From positions 466,892 through 530,891 of the forward strand of contig NZ_SORW01000002.1 of NCBI RefSeq assembly GCF_004405105.1: DNA of 64,000 nucleotides, read 5' to 3'. Within the stretch, counting starts at the first letter, position 1, and each line of letters begins with the position of its first letter. Shown piece after piece: positions 1 through 8,140 of the stretch. Both the position numbers and the translations under genes were made by a program. This stretch comes from Jeotgalibacillus sp. R-1-5s-1 (GTDB lineage: Bacteria; Bacillota; Bacilli; Bacillales; Jeotgalibacillaceae). The notes below the pieces were generated by a model, which worked only from the letters and a program-made list of their open reading frames with translations, did no database searches and was not told where the DNA came from.

Positions 1-484
1 TATTACCTATGAGCAGGCTGTTGGCGGCGATTTCAACGATGGAATGTTCATCAGACAGTTCAAGATAGTCGAGTACGTTATTTGAGACGATGTTGTGTGC
101 AATACGTTTACCCATGTCACGTTCAGGGTGTACTACTTTATCTGCACCGATTCTGCGCAACACCTTTTCGTGATAGTCATTTTGAGCCTTGACCGTTACT
201 TTATTAACACCTATTTCTTTTAACATCAGTGTTGTTAGGATACTGGCCTGAATATCATCACCAATTGCTACGATGACATGGTCAAAGTTACGGATCCCAA
301 GACTTCTGAGAACTGATTCGTCCGTTGAATCTGCCATTACCGCATGTGTGGCAATGTTTGAGAATTCGTCGACTTTATCCTCGAACTTATCAATGGCCAT
401 AACTTCCATGCCCTGCTCAACAAGTTCACGTACAATACTGCCTCCAAATCGGCCGAGGCCGATGACTACAAATTCTTTTTTCAC
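1..484 (-). CDS. ktrC: Potassium uptake regulatory subunit KtrC (RCK protein), partial
   Basis: Cytosolic gating ring of a Ktr potassium transporter. RCK_N/TrkA-N domains bind nucleotides and the C-terminal RCK_C domain binds c-di-AMP in this family. The visible N-terminus has the Rossmann motif GLGRFGGS within the first 15 residues. About 161 residues are present; the usual length is about 220, so the C-terminal part lies off the left edge. The start is GTG at 484, with GGAGG just upstream in a good position; there is no ATG in frame. The sequence resembles B. subtilis KtrC more than KtrA (recalled, not searched). The likely membrane partner, KtrD, is encoded at 51707-53056. Identity of the family is certain; the C versus A assignment is probable. 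Confidence 0.9.
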   Translation of the reverse strand, partial: MKKEFVVIGLGRFGGSIVRELVEQGMEVMAIDKFEDKVDEFSNIATHAVMADSTDESVLRSLGIRNFDHVIVAIGDDIQASILTTLMLKEIGVNKVTVKAQNDYHEKVLRRIGADKVVHPERDMGKRIAHNIVSNNVLDYLELSDEHSIVEIAANSLLIGN

Positions 485-548
485 AACCCATTCCTCCACT
501 TTCTGAATCCTGCTCTTATTTTATCACAGGAAATTTCTGAAAATGAAA

Positions 549-1562
549 TTATTTTTTCCCTTTTACGTAGTCTGCATCAAAAAGGAATAGCCTCATCAGG
601 AGGTATAGAGACGGAATAAGCAGGCACAGACCGAGTATAAAGACAATGACGAGCGCTGTTCCCATGGTTTCGTTAACAACACTTCCTTCAATGGTGATAT
701 AAGGGTACAGGATATATGGTAAGTGCGAAGCCCCGTAACCAAAAAATGCAAAGAAGAATTGAAGCATAACCATGATGAACGCTGTACCGTATCTTTTTCC
801 TGAGTAAATTAAAAATGCAGCAATCAGGAAAAATAATAGAGAAAGTCCGAACATCCACCATAAATCCAGAGCTCTTCTAAAGTGCTCCACGTTATGATCG
901 CGCAGTCCCGCAAAAACGAGAAGACTCGCTCCAATCGTTGGTGCACTCCACCATAGTGCAAACTTTCTCATGATGGCACGTGAATCAACATCCTCGGCAC
1001 GATCCGCATAATAAGTCAGGAAAGCTGCGCTGATAAATAGAACAGAAACGATCGCCAGCGCAACTACACTCCATGAATACGGACTGGTAAAAAGTTCACC
1101 TGCCAGGAAGACAACACCTTCAGACGTTTCTTCAAGATATCCTCCCTCTGAAATCGTCAATGATGTTGATAAAGCTGCCGGTATCAATAACCCTGTTGCA
1201 CCGTATAAAAACAGATAAACGGTATTGTCTTTTGATCCATAATTTCCGAATGCGTAAAAAGATCCGCGGATCGCAATTAATATGATTGCTACTGATCCAG
1301 GCAGGAGCAGTGCTGTTCCATAGTAGTAGGCTGTGTCAGGAAAGAACCCGACAAGACCGACAAAGAAAAAAACAAAGAATACATTGGTTACTTCCCACAC
1401 AGGTGACAAGTAACGGCTGATTAATTTACTCATAATATGTTCACGTTTTGAGACCCTCGCATAGTAAGCAAAAAAACCGGCCCCAAAATCAATCGATGCC
1501 ACAATTAAATATCCATATAAAAAGAGCCACAATACCGAAATCCCAATGACTTCCAAGCTCAT
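549..1562 (-). CDS. cydB: Cytochrome bd ubiquinol/menaquinol oxidase subunit II
   Basis: Smaller, haem-free subunit of the cytochrome bd terminal oxidase, an integral membrane complex that reduces oxygen to water using quinol. The protein of 337 residues has about eight or nine hydrophobic segments and the family N-terminus with FLYGYLIVASIDFGAG. An upstream in-frame Met at 1577 exists, but GGGAGGG lies seven bases before the ATG at 1562, which is therefore preferred. It follows cydA in the same operon after a 78-bp gap that holds a long hairpin (1593-1640). No cydCD assembly genes are adjacent. Confidence 0.95.
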   Translation of the reverse strand: MSLEVIGISVLWLFLYGYLIVASIDFGAGFFAYYARVSKREHIMSKLISRYLSPVWEVTNVFFVFFFVGLVGFFPDTAYYYGTALLLPGSVAIILIAIRGSFYAFGNYGSKDNTVYLFLYGATGLLIPAALSTSLTISEGGYLEETSEGVVFLAGELFTSPYSWSVVALAIVSVLFISAAFLTYYADRAEDVDSRAIMRKFALWWSAPTIGASLLVFAGLRDHNVEHFRRALDLWWMFGLSLLFFLIAAFLIYSGKRYGTAFIMVMLQFFFAFFGYGASHLPYILYPYITIEGSVVNETMGTALVIVFILGLCLLIPSLYLLMRLFLFDADYVKGKK

Positions 1563-1592
1563 GAAATTCCCTCCCATCTATTTATGTATAAG

Positions 1593-1640
1593 CACAGGAA
1601 CAACTGATTCTGCTCATACAGAATCAGTTGTCATCCTGTG
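1593..1640 (-). other. Strong hairpin between cydA and cydB
   Basis: A 13-bp perfect stem (1600-1612 with 1619-1631, six-base loop) is extended by CACAGGA/TCCTGTG (1593-1599 with 1634-1640) across a two-base bulge. No U-run follows it on the coding strand, so it is not a classical terminator. By position it could be a processing or stability element giving different cydA and cydB levels; that role is inference. Confidence 0.7.
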
Positions 1641-2984
1641 TTAAAGCTTACCTCCAGGGAAACGCTGTTCAAGCTCTGCTTCTGCTGGTTTGTTTCTGAA
1701 CATCTTCAGCAAAACACGGACACAGAAGAATCCAAGTACAGCGTACAGTGCAAGGAACAATCCGAATGCAATACCCACTGAGGTTGAAGTGGTCGCTGCT
1801 TCATCCACTGTCATAATGCCTCTGAGGATCCATGGCTGACGCCCAACTTCTGCGTATACCCAGCCGAATTCAACTGCCAGCATCGCCAGTGGACCACTCG
1901 CCACAATCCCCATGAGCAGGAATTTATTATGTTCATTAAATCGCTTGATATAGCTGAACAGAACGAAAATTCCAGCGATAAACAGAGAGTACATTCCGAT
2001 CGAAACCATCAGGTCAAATGCATAGTGTACCCATAAAGGCGGTCTTTCTTCTTCAGGGAATTCATTTAAACCAATTACCTCAGTATCAAATGAGTTACCG
2101 GCAAGAAAACTCAATGCCCCCGGAATTCGTATTTCATTGCTGATTTCATTATTTTCATCAATCGTACCAAATACGATAAGATCTGCATTTGATTCAGTTT
2201 CAAAGTGCCACTCAGCAGCAGCTAATTTTTCAGGCTGCTCTTTAGCAAGAAACTTAGCTGAAAGGTCACCTGCAAGCGCTGTACCCGCTGTGAAAATAAG
2301 ACCCGCAATCATCGTCAATTTCAGCGCTTTTTTATGGTAAGTAAAGCTGCCTTTTTTCTTCAAAATCATAAATGCCGCGATGGCAGCAAGAATCAATGCT
2401 GATGTCATGTAACTCGATGTTAAAACGTGAAATACCTTTGTCGGTGTTGCAGGATTAAACATCGCTGCCAGCGGATCAATATTTACCGCTTCTCCATCAA
2501 GCAGATCAAATCCCTGCGGTGTATTCATAAATGCGTTTACCGTTGTAATGAAGAAACCTGATAAAGTAGCTCCAATCACAATCGGTATATTCAATAGCCA
2601 GTGTAGCCATCTGTTTTTGAAACGATCCCAAGTGTATAAATAGATTCCAAGGAAAATGGCTTCAAAAAAGAATGCGAATGTTTCCATAAACAGCGGCAGT
2701 GCGATTACCTGTCCGGCAAGCTGCATAAAGCTTGGCCACAGTAATGACAGCTGCAGACCAATTGCTGTTCCGGTCACAACTCCCACTGCTACCGTGATCG
2801 TAAACCCTCTCGCCCATCGTCTTGCCAACAGAAGATAATGAGGGTCATTTTTCTTAATACCCAAAAACTCCGCAATGGCAATCATGACCGGGATTCCGAC
2901 ACCTATGGTTGCAAAAATAACGTGAAACATTAATGTTGCTGCAGTTAGCAGCCTGGTGAGCGTAACGCCATCTAAATCTAGCAC
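1641..2984 (-). CDS. cydA: Cytochrome bd ubiquinol/menaquinol oxidase subunit I
   Basis: Haem-bearing subunit of cytochrome bd oxidase (haems b558, b595 and d), the high-affinity oxidase used at low oxygen. 447 residues, normal for Gram-positive members with a short Q-loop. Visible landmarks are an N-terminal axial His near residue 21 (TLMFHVIFATIG) and the conserved GRQPW motif near the C-terminal third. The start is GTG at 2984 after GGGAGG. First gene of the cydAB operon. It is controlled by a promoter at 3122-3151 with a Rex-type operator just downstream, consistent with induction when NADH/NAD rises. Confidence 0.96.
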   Translation of the reverse strand: MLDLDGVTLTRLLTAATLMFHVIFATIGVGIPVMIAIAEFLGIKKNDPHYLLLARRWARGFTITVAVGVVTGTAIGLQLSLLWPSFMQLAGQVIALPLFMETFAFFFEAIFLGIYLYTWDRFKNRWLHWLLNIPIVIGATLSGFFITTVNAFMNTPQGFDLLDGEAVNIDPLAAMFNPATPTKVFHVLTSSYMTSALILAAIAAFMILKKKGSFTYHKKALKLTMIAGLIFTAGTALAGDLSAKFLAKEQPEKLAAAEWHFETESNADLIVFGTIDENNEISNEIRIPGALSFLAGNSFDTEVIGLNEFPEEERPPLWVHYAFDLMVSIGMYSLFIAGIFVLFSYIKRFNEHNKFLLMGIVASGPLAMLAVEFGWVYAEVGRQPWILRGIMTVDEAATTSTSVGIAFGLFLALYAVLGFFCVRVLLKMFRNKPAEAELEQRFPGGKL

Positions 2985-3090
2985 TGGTATTCCCTCCCGA
3001 TTTCCAACTTGTTATTATCTTTACTATACCACTAAGAGATCATCACAATGTAACTGGAAGAATGTTTGTGATATGTTGAACATGAATATT

Positions 3091-3108
3091 TTGTGACATC
3101 CTTCACAA
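3091..3108. promoter_or_regulatory. Rex (redox repressor) operator for cydAB
   Basis: TTGTGACATCCTTCACAA matches the Rex consensus TTGTGAA-N4-TTCACAA with one mismatch. It lies just downstream of the predicted cydA transcription start, the arrangement known for B. subtilis cydABCD. Further TTGTG/CACAA half sites occur nearby (TTGTGA at 3066-3071, CACAA around 3044 and TTCACAA at 3135-3141), so several Rex contacts are possible. Confidence 0.8.
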
Positions 3109-3121
3109 ACTATTTGATATA

Positions 3122-3151
3122 AGTATACATCCCCTTCACAAAAAAAATCAA
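3122..3151 (-). promoter_or_regulatory. Predicted sigma-A promoter of cydAB
   Basis: On the minus strand, TTGATT (3151-3146), an 18-bp spacer and TATACT (3127-3122). Transcription would start near 3115, placing the Rex operator at about +7 to +25. A TTGTGAA half site is inside the spacer. Confidence 0.6.
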
Positions 3152-3159
3152 CGAATAAA

Positions 3160-3187
3160 GCCCTCTGAAATGAATCAGAGGGCTTTT
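3160..3187 (-). terminator. Terminator of the ABC exporter operon
   Basis: GCCCTCTGA pairs with TCAGAGGGC around a six-base loop. It has T-runs on both sides (TTTT on plus, TTTAT on minus), so it works in the minus direction after the ABC genes and separates them from the cydAB promoter. Confidence 0.8.
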
Positions 3188-3214
3188 CCGTTTATAAATT
3201 TGTCAAAATTTCAT

Positions 3215-5026
3215 TTAAGCTTCTTTTTGCATCGTGAACTGAGACTGAACCAAACCGTGATAAATGCCTTTTCGCACCATTAACTCCTGGTGATTACCGT
3301 ATTCCATCAGGTTCCCGTGATCGAGAACATAAATTTTATCAGCATCCCGTATAGTTGACAGTCTGTGCGCAATAATGATTGCTGTACGTCCTTCAAGAAG
3401 AGTGGACAGTGCCTTCTGTATGATCACTTCAGTTTCAGTGTCAATAGAGGCTGTTGCTTCATCCAGAATGATAATCCTCGGATCAGCAAGCAGTGCACGG
3501 GCAAATGAAATTAATTGCCTCTCTCCCACCGATAGGATATTTCCACGTTCTTCTACTTCCGTTTCATAGCCTTTAGGTAGCCTCTCAATAAAACCGTGTG
3601 CCCCAACTGCTTTGGCAGCGTCAATAATCTGTTCATCCGTTGCATGAGGGAAACCAAACCGGATATTATCCTTAATTGTACCCGAGAAAATAAACGTATC
3701 CTGCAATACAATCGAAATTTGGGATCTGAGACTTCTTAAAGACACGTCTTTCAGATCATGGCCGTCCATTTTAACAGTACCGGCAGTTGGATCGTAAAAG
3801 CGGGTAACAAGGTTGGCAATCGTCGTTTTACCCGATCCTGTGTGACCAACCAACGCAATGGTTTCACCGGCTTTAATAGACAGTGAAAGCTTATTTAATG
3901 CCTTTCGATCTTCTGTGTAGGCAAACTCAACATTATCAAAGTCAATCTTCCCTTTGATCTCTTTTAACTCAACAGCATTTTCTTTTTCAGCGACGTTTGG
4001 CTTTTCATCCAGAAACTCAAAAATACGTTCAGAAGATGCCATCCCCATTAACAGCTGGTTATAGACCATACCAAGTCTCGAAATCGGCTCCCAGAACATG
4101 CCCACCATGAAGGCAAACGTAACGAATTCACCGATCTGCAGACTGCCGCTTTGAATCAGGTAGGCACCATACCAGATGAGAATCGCTGATCCTACTGCAT
4201 TTGTCATTTCAACGAGAGGCCTGAAGGTTGCATTCTTCTTCGTCGCATCCTGCCAGCTTTCAAACGTTTCAGTGTTTACACCATTAAAATAGGCTGCATT
4301 TTCTTTTTCCTGCGTAAAAGATTGTGTTACACGCATTCCCTGAAGACTTTCATTCAGGTGAGAATTCAGCTTTGACTGCTTCAGACGCACCGTCTGCCAT
4401 GAACGCCTGATTTTCTTTCTCAGCTTAGTTGAGATCAAAAACATCAGTGGCAGAACAATCATGACGGCAAGTGCCAGCTGTGGGCTGATTGTAAACAGGA
4501 TAATAAAAATCCCGATCAGCATCAATGCATCCATCAGCAGATTAATAACCCCATTCGTAAACAATTCCTGCAGGGAGTTAATATCATTCATAATCCGGAC
4601 CAGAATGGATCCCGCCGAACGCTGATCAAAAAAACGGTTACTCAGCCACTGTACGTGCGTGAATAAATGCTTTCTCAAATCATAAATTACACTTTGACCG
4701 AGTATATTCATCCATTTTATTCTGAAAATATTGGCTACATAGTTAATGATATAAAGCCCTGCGATGACACCAACAAGCTGGAGAAGCAAATCCCCATCCT
4801 TTGACATGATCGCTTCGTCAATCACATAAATCCCGATCATAATCGGAATCACAAGCCGGACTGCAGTCGTAATTAACACCATTAAAACGGAAAGAGGCAG
4901 GAGCTTTTTTGTATAAGGCTTCAAATAATGCAGCAGCCTCCAAAGCTGCAGCCAGTTAAACGGCTTTTCAATCACCTGATCGGTGGAATAATGAAATCTT
5001 TCTTTTGCATTTGACGCTTTACTCAT
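3215..5026 (-). CDS. Heterodimeric ABC exporter, subunit B (permease-ATPase)
   Basis: Half-transporter of 603 residues: an N-terminal six-helix exporter domain (about 40-330) followed by an ATPase domain (about 365-595). It has Walker A GHTGSGKT and a canonical Walker B with catalytic glutamate (IIILDEATASID). The signature motif is degenerate, LSVGE instead of LSGGQ. Its start overlaps the stop of the upstream subunit (ATGA), so the two are translationally coupled. The degenerate signature here complements the non-catalytic Walker B of subunit A, the pattern of asymmetric heterodimers such as TM287/288 and BmrCD. Likely exports drugs or lipids; the substrate is unknown. It resembles B. subtilis YknUV/YfiBC/YheHI pairs, and I cannot tell which. 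Confidence 0.9.
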   Translation of the reverse strand: MSKASNAKERFHYSTDQVIEKPFNWLQLWRLLHYLKPYTKKLLPLSVLMVLITTAVRLVIPIMIGIYVIDEAIMSKDGDLLLQLVGVIAGLYIINYVANIFRIKWMNILGQSVIYDLRKHLFTHVQWLSNRFFDQRSAGSILVRIMNDINSLQELFTNGVINLLMDALMLIGIFIILFTISPQLALAVMIVLPLMFLISTKLRKKIRRSWQTVRLKQSKLNSHLNESLQGMRVTQSFTQEKENAAYFNGVNTETFESWQDATKKNATFRPLVEMTNAVGSAILIWYGAYLIQSGSLQIGEFVTFAFMVGMFWEPISRLGMVYNQLLMGMASSERIFEFLDEKPNVAEKENAVELKEIKGKIDFDNVEFAYTEDRKALNKLSLSIKAGETIALVGHTGSGKTTIANLVTRFYDPTAGTVKMDGHDLKDVSLRSLRSQISIVLQDTFIFSGTIKDNIRFGFPHATDEQIIDAAKAVGAHGFIERLPKGYETEVEERGNILSVGERQLISFARALLADPRIIILDEATASIDTETEVIIQKALSTLLEGRTAIIIAHRLSTIRDADKIYVLDHGNLMEYGNHQELMVRKGIYHGLVQSQFTMQKEA

Positions 5027-6789
5027 CGGCTTGCCCCCGCTTTCATACTGGCCGCCAGTTCAATCTGATCTTTATACTGAATATCATAAATTCTTCTGTA
5101 CTGTCCTTCTGTTTTGATCAGTTCATCATGTTTTCCACGGTGGGTGATGCGTCCATTTTCAAAAACAAAAATTTCATCAGCATGCTTTAATGAAGAAATC
5201 CGGTGCGCAATGATAAAGGTTGTTCTTCCACGCATAACTTCCTTTAATGCTTTTTGAATTTCAAATTCAGTCTGCATATCCACCGCACTCGTCGCATCAT
5301 CCAAAATTAAAATCCCCGGATCAAGACAGATCGCTCTCGCTATCGCAATCCGCTGTTTCTGCCCGCCTGATAATCCGAGTCCTCTTTCACCGAGCATCGT
5401 ATCGTAGCCTTTAGGGAGTTCCATAATGAAATCATGAGCCTGCGCACGTTTTGCTGCCTCAACAATCTGGTCCATTGTCGCGCCTGGATTCCCAAATGCA
5501 ATATTCGATTTGATAGTTGATGAAAACAGAAATGACTCCTGCAGGACAAAACCAACATTTTTTCTTAAAGACTGGACAGTGTACTCATTAACGTTTTTAC
5601 CATCAATCAGTACGCTTCCTTCACTTGGTTCATAAAAGCGTGTCATCAGCTGTGTAATACTCGTCTTTCCTGAACCCGTTGCCCCGATCAGACCAACCGT
5701 CTGTCCGCTTCTCACTTTAAAGGAAACCTGGTCCAGCGCTTTTTCATCATCCTCAGTATAGCGAAGCGTCACATTGTCAAATTCAACTTCTCCATCTGTG
5801 TTTTTCATTTCAATGGCATGCTCTGGTTCTTTTATGGTTTCTTCCGCTTCAAGAATTTCAAGCAGTCTTTCACCCGATGCTTTGGACTGTGAAAACTGGT
5901 TAATCGTAAAACCGAGGTTCATGATCGGCCAGATAATAAATCCAACCAGACTGTAAAAAGCGGTAAGCTCACCTGGCGTCAACTGTCCATTCACTACAAG
6001 AAATCCACCGTATCCAAGCAGCAGAACGACACTAACATTCCCGAGAAACTCCATCAGTGGAAAATACTTTGCCCAGACATCCGAAGTGAAAATATACTTC
6101 TCCTTATAATCTTCATTTGAAGAATTAAATTTTCCGATCTGGTGTTCCTCTCTCGAAAGTGATTTAACCGTATTGATCCCGCTAATATTCTCCTGAACAT
6201 TCGTATTCAGCCGTCCAAATGACTGACGGACGCCACGGAACGCAGGATGAACTTTTTTATCAAACTTATATACCGCGATCGCTAAAAAGGGAATTGAAAT
6301 CATCGTCACAATCGTCAAAGGCACTGAATAATAAAGCATAAGTCCCGTTGTGACAACAAGCAGTAAAATCAGCCGGATCAATTCTGCAAATCCGAATGAA
6401 AGGAAAAAGCGGAAACCTTCCACATCCGCGGTCAGACGTGACATAATATCCCCGGTCTTCGCATTATCGTAATACTGAAAAGGCAGGCTCTGAAGCTTAT
6501 CATATAAGCGCTTTCTCAAATCATATACAGAAATGATCCCAAATAAATCTCCGTTATATTGAGAAATAAAGGTCGCTACCCCTTTTACAGCCATCAGCCC
6601 GATGAAACCAAATGCCAGATATGGTACGATCTCATACCTGCCCTGACCGACCACTTCATCAATGGTTAATTGAAGAATGACCGGATAAACGACCGTGATG
6701 AGCGTCATTACAAATAGAAAGATAATAGAAATAATAAAATGACGTTTATGAGGCCAATAAAACTCTTTTAATTTCTGAAAAACATCCAA
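5023..6789 (-). CDS. Heterodimeric ABC exporter, subunit A (permease-ATPase)
   Basis: Half-transporter of 588 residues with an exporter membrane domain (about 15-310) and an ATPase domain (about 340-575). Walker A is GATGSGKT and the signature is a perfect LSGGQ. The Walker B carries Asp in place of the catalytic Glu (ILILDDATSAVD), so this subunit supplies the degenerate ATP site of the heterodimer. First gene of the pair. ATG start after GGGGG. A near-perfect 10-bp inverted repeat lies 35 bp upstream (6824-6848) and may be an operator. Its position beside cydA suggested CydCD, but sequence type and the intervening terminator argue against that. Confidence 0.9.
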   Translation of the reverse strand: MDVFQKLKEFYWPHKRHFIISIIFLFVMTLITVVYPVILQLTIDEVVGQGRYEIVPYLAFGFIGLMAVKGVATFISQYNGDLFGIISVYDLRKRLYDKLQSLPFQYYDNAKTGDIMSRLTADVEGFRFFLSFGFAELIRLILLLVVTTGLMLYYSVPLTIVTMISIPFLAIAVYKFDKKVHPAFRGVRQSFGRLNTNVQENISGINTVKSLSREEHQIGKFNSSNEDYKEKYIFTSDVWAKYFPLMEFLGNVSVVLLLGYGGFLVVNGQLTPGELTAFYSLVGFIIWPIMNLGFTINQFSQSKASGERLLEILEAEETIKEPEHAIEMKNTDGEVEFDNVTLRYTEDDEKALDQVSFKVRSGQTVGLIGATGSGKTSITQLMTRFYEPSEGSVLIDGKNVNEYTVQSLRKNVGFVLQESFLFSSTIKSNIAFGNPGATMDQIVEAAKRAQAHDFIMELPKGYDTMLGERGLGLSGGQKQRIAIARAICLDPGILILDDATSAVDMQTEFEIQKALKEVMRGRTTFIIAHRISSLKHADEIFVFENGRITHRGKHDELIKTEGQYRRIYDIQYKDQIELAASMKAGASR

Positions 6790-6823
6790 GTGTTTTCCCC
6801 CTCTCCTGATAAAACATACTATT

Positions 6824-6848
6824 AAATATATCGGTAATCGAAATATTT
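6824..6848. promoter_or_regulatory. Candidate operator upstream of the ABC exporter operon
   Basis: AAATATATCG and CGAAATATTT form 10-bp arms with one mismatch around a 5-bp centre, 35 bp upstream of the first ATG. A related half (ATATCGAAATA) recurs near 6911-6921. The size and symmetry fit a dimeric TetR- or MarR-type repressor. No regulator gene is adjacent, so this is inference. Confidence 0.4.
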
Positions 6849-7290
6849 TTCCACCTTTATTTTGAATTTTTTCTCATTTGTTTATTTTCTAACACTTGTT
6901 GATTATATAGGATATCGAAATAAAAATGATCAGTCGGATGACTGAGATCGTATTAGCAAGAGCCGGCCTGGGACCATCCTTCGCTAGTGGCCGACCTCTA
7001 AGTTTTCACATAAGTTATCATTTAGCTAAAAAAGTGCAGGGGGCATCCTTCGCTCCTCTGCCGCAGGAGTCTACGGCTGCCCCCTGCACTTTTGAGGTTT
7101 TTCAAAAATAAAGAGTGCAGAATAGAGATCTGCAAATAGTATTCCCTTTCCTTCCGGTGTTTTGAAGGCGGATTTAGATAGAAAAAAACACCTTTAGTTT
7201 AATGGACAGGTCAAAATCAGAAGCGCTAGAGTGGTATGGGGAGACATTGTCCATGTATATTAAGGAACTTATCTGTGATGGATCGGCAAA
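6849..7290. other. Gene-free stretch with repeat fragments
   Basis: Between the ABC operon start and the ykuU terminator. 6849-6960 is AT-rich. 6960-6998 holds a left-end fragment of the interspersed palindrome (GGGACCATCCTTCGC and following). 7030-7093 is a deletion derivative of the same family. From 7100 to 7290 I see no gene, hairpin or operator. Open frames here are short and lack ribosome binding sites. Confidence 0.6.
7030..7093. repeat. Interspersed palindromic element, internal deletion derivative
   Basis: Perfect 15-bp arms AAAAGTGCAGGGGGC (7030-7044) and GCCCCCTGCACTTTT (7079-7093) enclose only 34 bases. These are the outer parts of the family core (ATCCTTCGCTCC and CTGCCGCAGGAGTCTACGG); the central hairpin of the 115-bp copies is missing. 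The arm sequence differs from every other copy yet is fully self-complementary. Confidence 0.8.
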
Positions 7291-7328
7291 AAAAAGAGAC
7301 AGCTCTATATCACGAGCTGTCTCTTTTT
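7291..7328 (-). terminator. Terminator of ykuU
   Basis: A 15-bp perfect stem AAAAAGAGACAGCTC/GAGCTGTCTCTTTTT with an eight-base loop, 14 bases beyond the ykuU stop codon. A- and T-tracts are part of the stem, so it could act in both directions. Confidence 0.9.
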
Positions 7329-7341
7329 GGTTATGTCTGAA

Positions 7342-7884
7342 TTATAAAGTTTTCTGGCCTGGCTTCCAGTTAGCCGGGCAAAGTCCGCCTGTTTGAAGGG
7401 CCTGAAGTACGCGAAGTGTTTCATCTACATCACGGCCGATGTTGTTGTGGAACACTGTCTGGTACTGCAGTTCACCTTCAGGGCTGATGATGTATAGTCC
7501 GCGAAGAGCGATCCCTTCTTCTTCAATAAGGACGCCGTATTCACGTGATACCTGATGGTTTGTATCTGCTGCAAGTGGATACTTCAGTTCGCCAAGACCA
7601 TTGTCTTTACGCTCTGTGTTAATCCATGCAAGGTGTGTGTGGATTGTATCTGTAGAAACCCCGATAATTTCTGCATCAAGGTCTTCGAATTCGTCGTAAC
7701 GATCAGACATTGCTGTAATTTCAGTTGGACATACAAAAGTGAAGTCCATTGGATAGAAGAAAAGTACTGTCCACTTGTCTTCTTTCATGTTTTGTTCAAG
7801 GCTTACCTTGCCAAATTCTTTGTTTGCAAGAACAGCATCCATTTCAAAGCGTGGAGCCTGCTTGCCAACCATACGTTCTGCCAT
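7342..7884 (-). CDS. ykuU: Typical 2-Cys peroxiredoxin (YkuU type)
   Basis: Thiol peroxidase of the AhpC/Prx1 group reducing hydrogen peroxide and organic peroxides in the cytosol. 180 residues. The peroxidatic Cys52 is in FTFVCPTE and the resolving Cys169 in GGLCPANW near the C-terminus, so both catalytic cysteines of a typical 2-Cys enzyme are present. An upstream in-frame Met (7899) is rejected because GGAGGG lies before the ATG at 7884. It is divergent from the MscS channel gene, as ykuU and ykuT are neighbours in B. subtilis. No PerR box was recognised in the 256-bp gap. Confidence 0.94.
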   Translation of the reverse strand: MAERMVGKQAPRFEMDAVLANKEFGKVSLEQNMKEDKWTVLFFYPMDFTFVCPTEITAMSDRYDEFEDLDAEIIGVSTDTIHTHLAWINTERKDNGLGELKYPLAADTNHQVSREYGVLIEEEGIALRGLYIISPEGELQYQTVFHNNIGRDVDETLRVLQALQTGGLCPANWKPGQKTL

Positions 7885-8140
7885 AAGAAATCCCTCCAAA
7901 AATAATCTGCATCAAGGTGAAATCGTTCACCTCTAAAAAACTCACGTTGTTCATGATAAATGATTGCCAAAGCATAGTCAATTTAATTCAGAATCAATTT
8001 AATTGAAACGGCGGATCCTTCCTATTCTGAAGTATGGTCCGAATCCAATGGAATTAACCCGAATTACTTGAATCGACGTTACATTGTTTGATATAAGGGT
8101 ATAGTGAAAAAATCTACATAATTTTTAATGGGGTGAGTCG

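Noticed and set aside
3215..6789. ABC pair next to cydA interpreted as CydCD cytochrome bd assembly transporter
   Set aside because: The membrane domains are of the multidrug-exporter type, the lengths (588/603) and motif asymmetry match BmrCD-like pairs, and a terminator plus the Rex-controlled promoter separate them from cydAB.
6926..7111. 61-residue open frame upstream of the ABC operon
   Set aside because: Covers repeat fragments only; no start signal.
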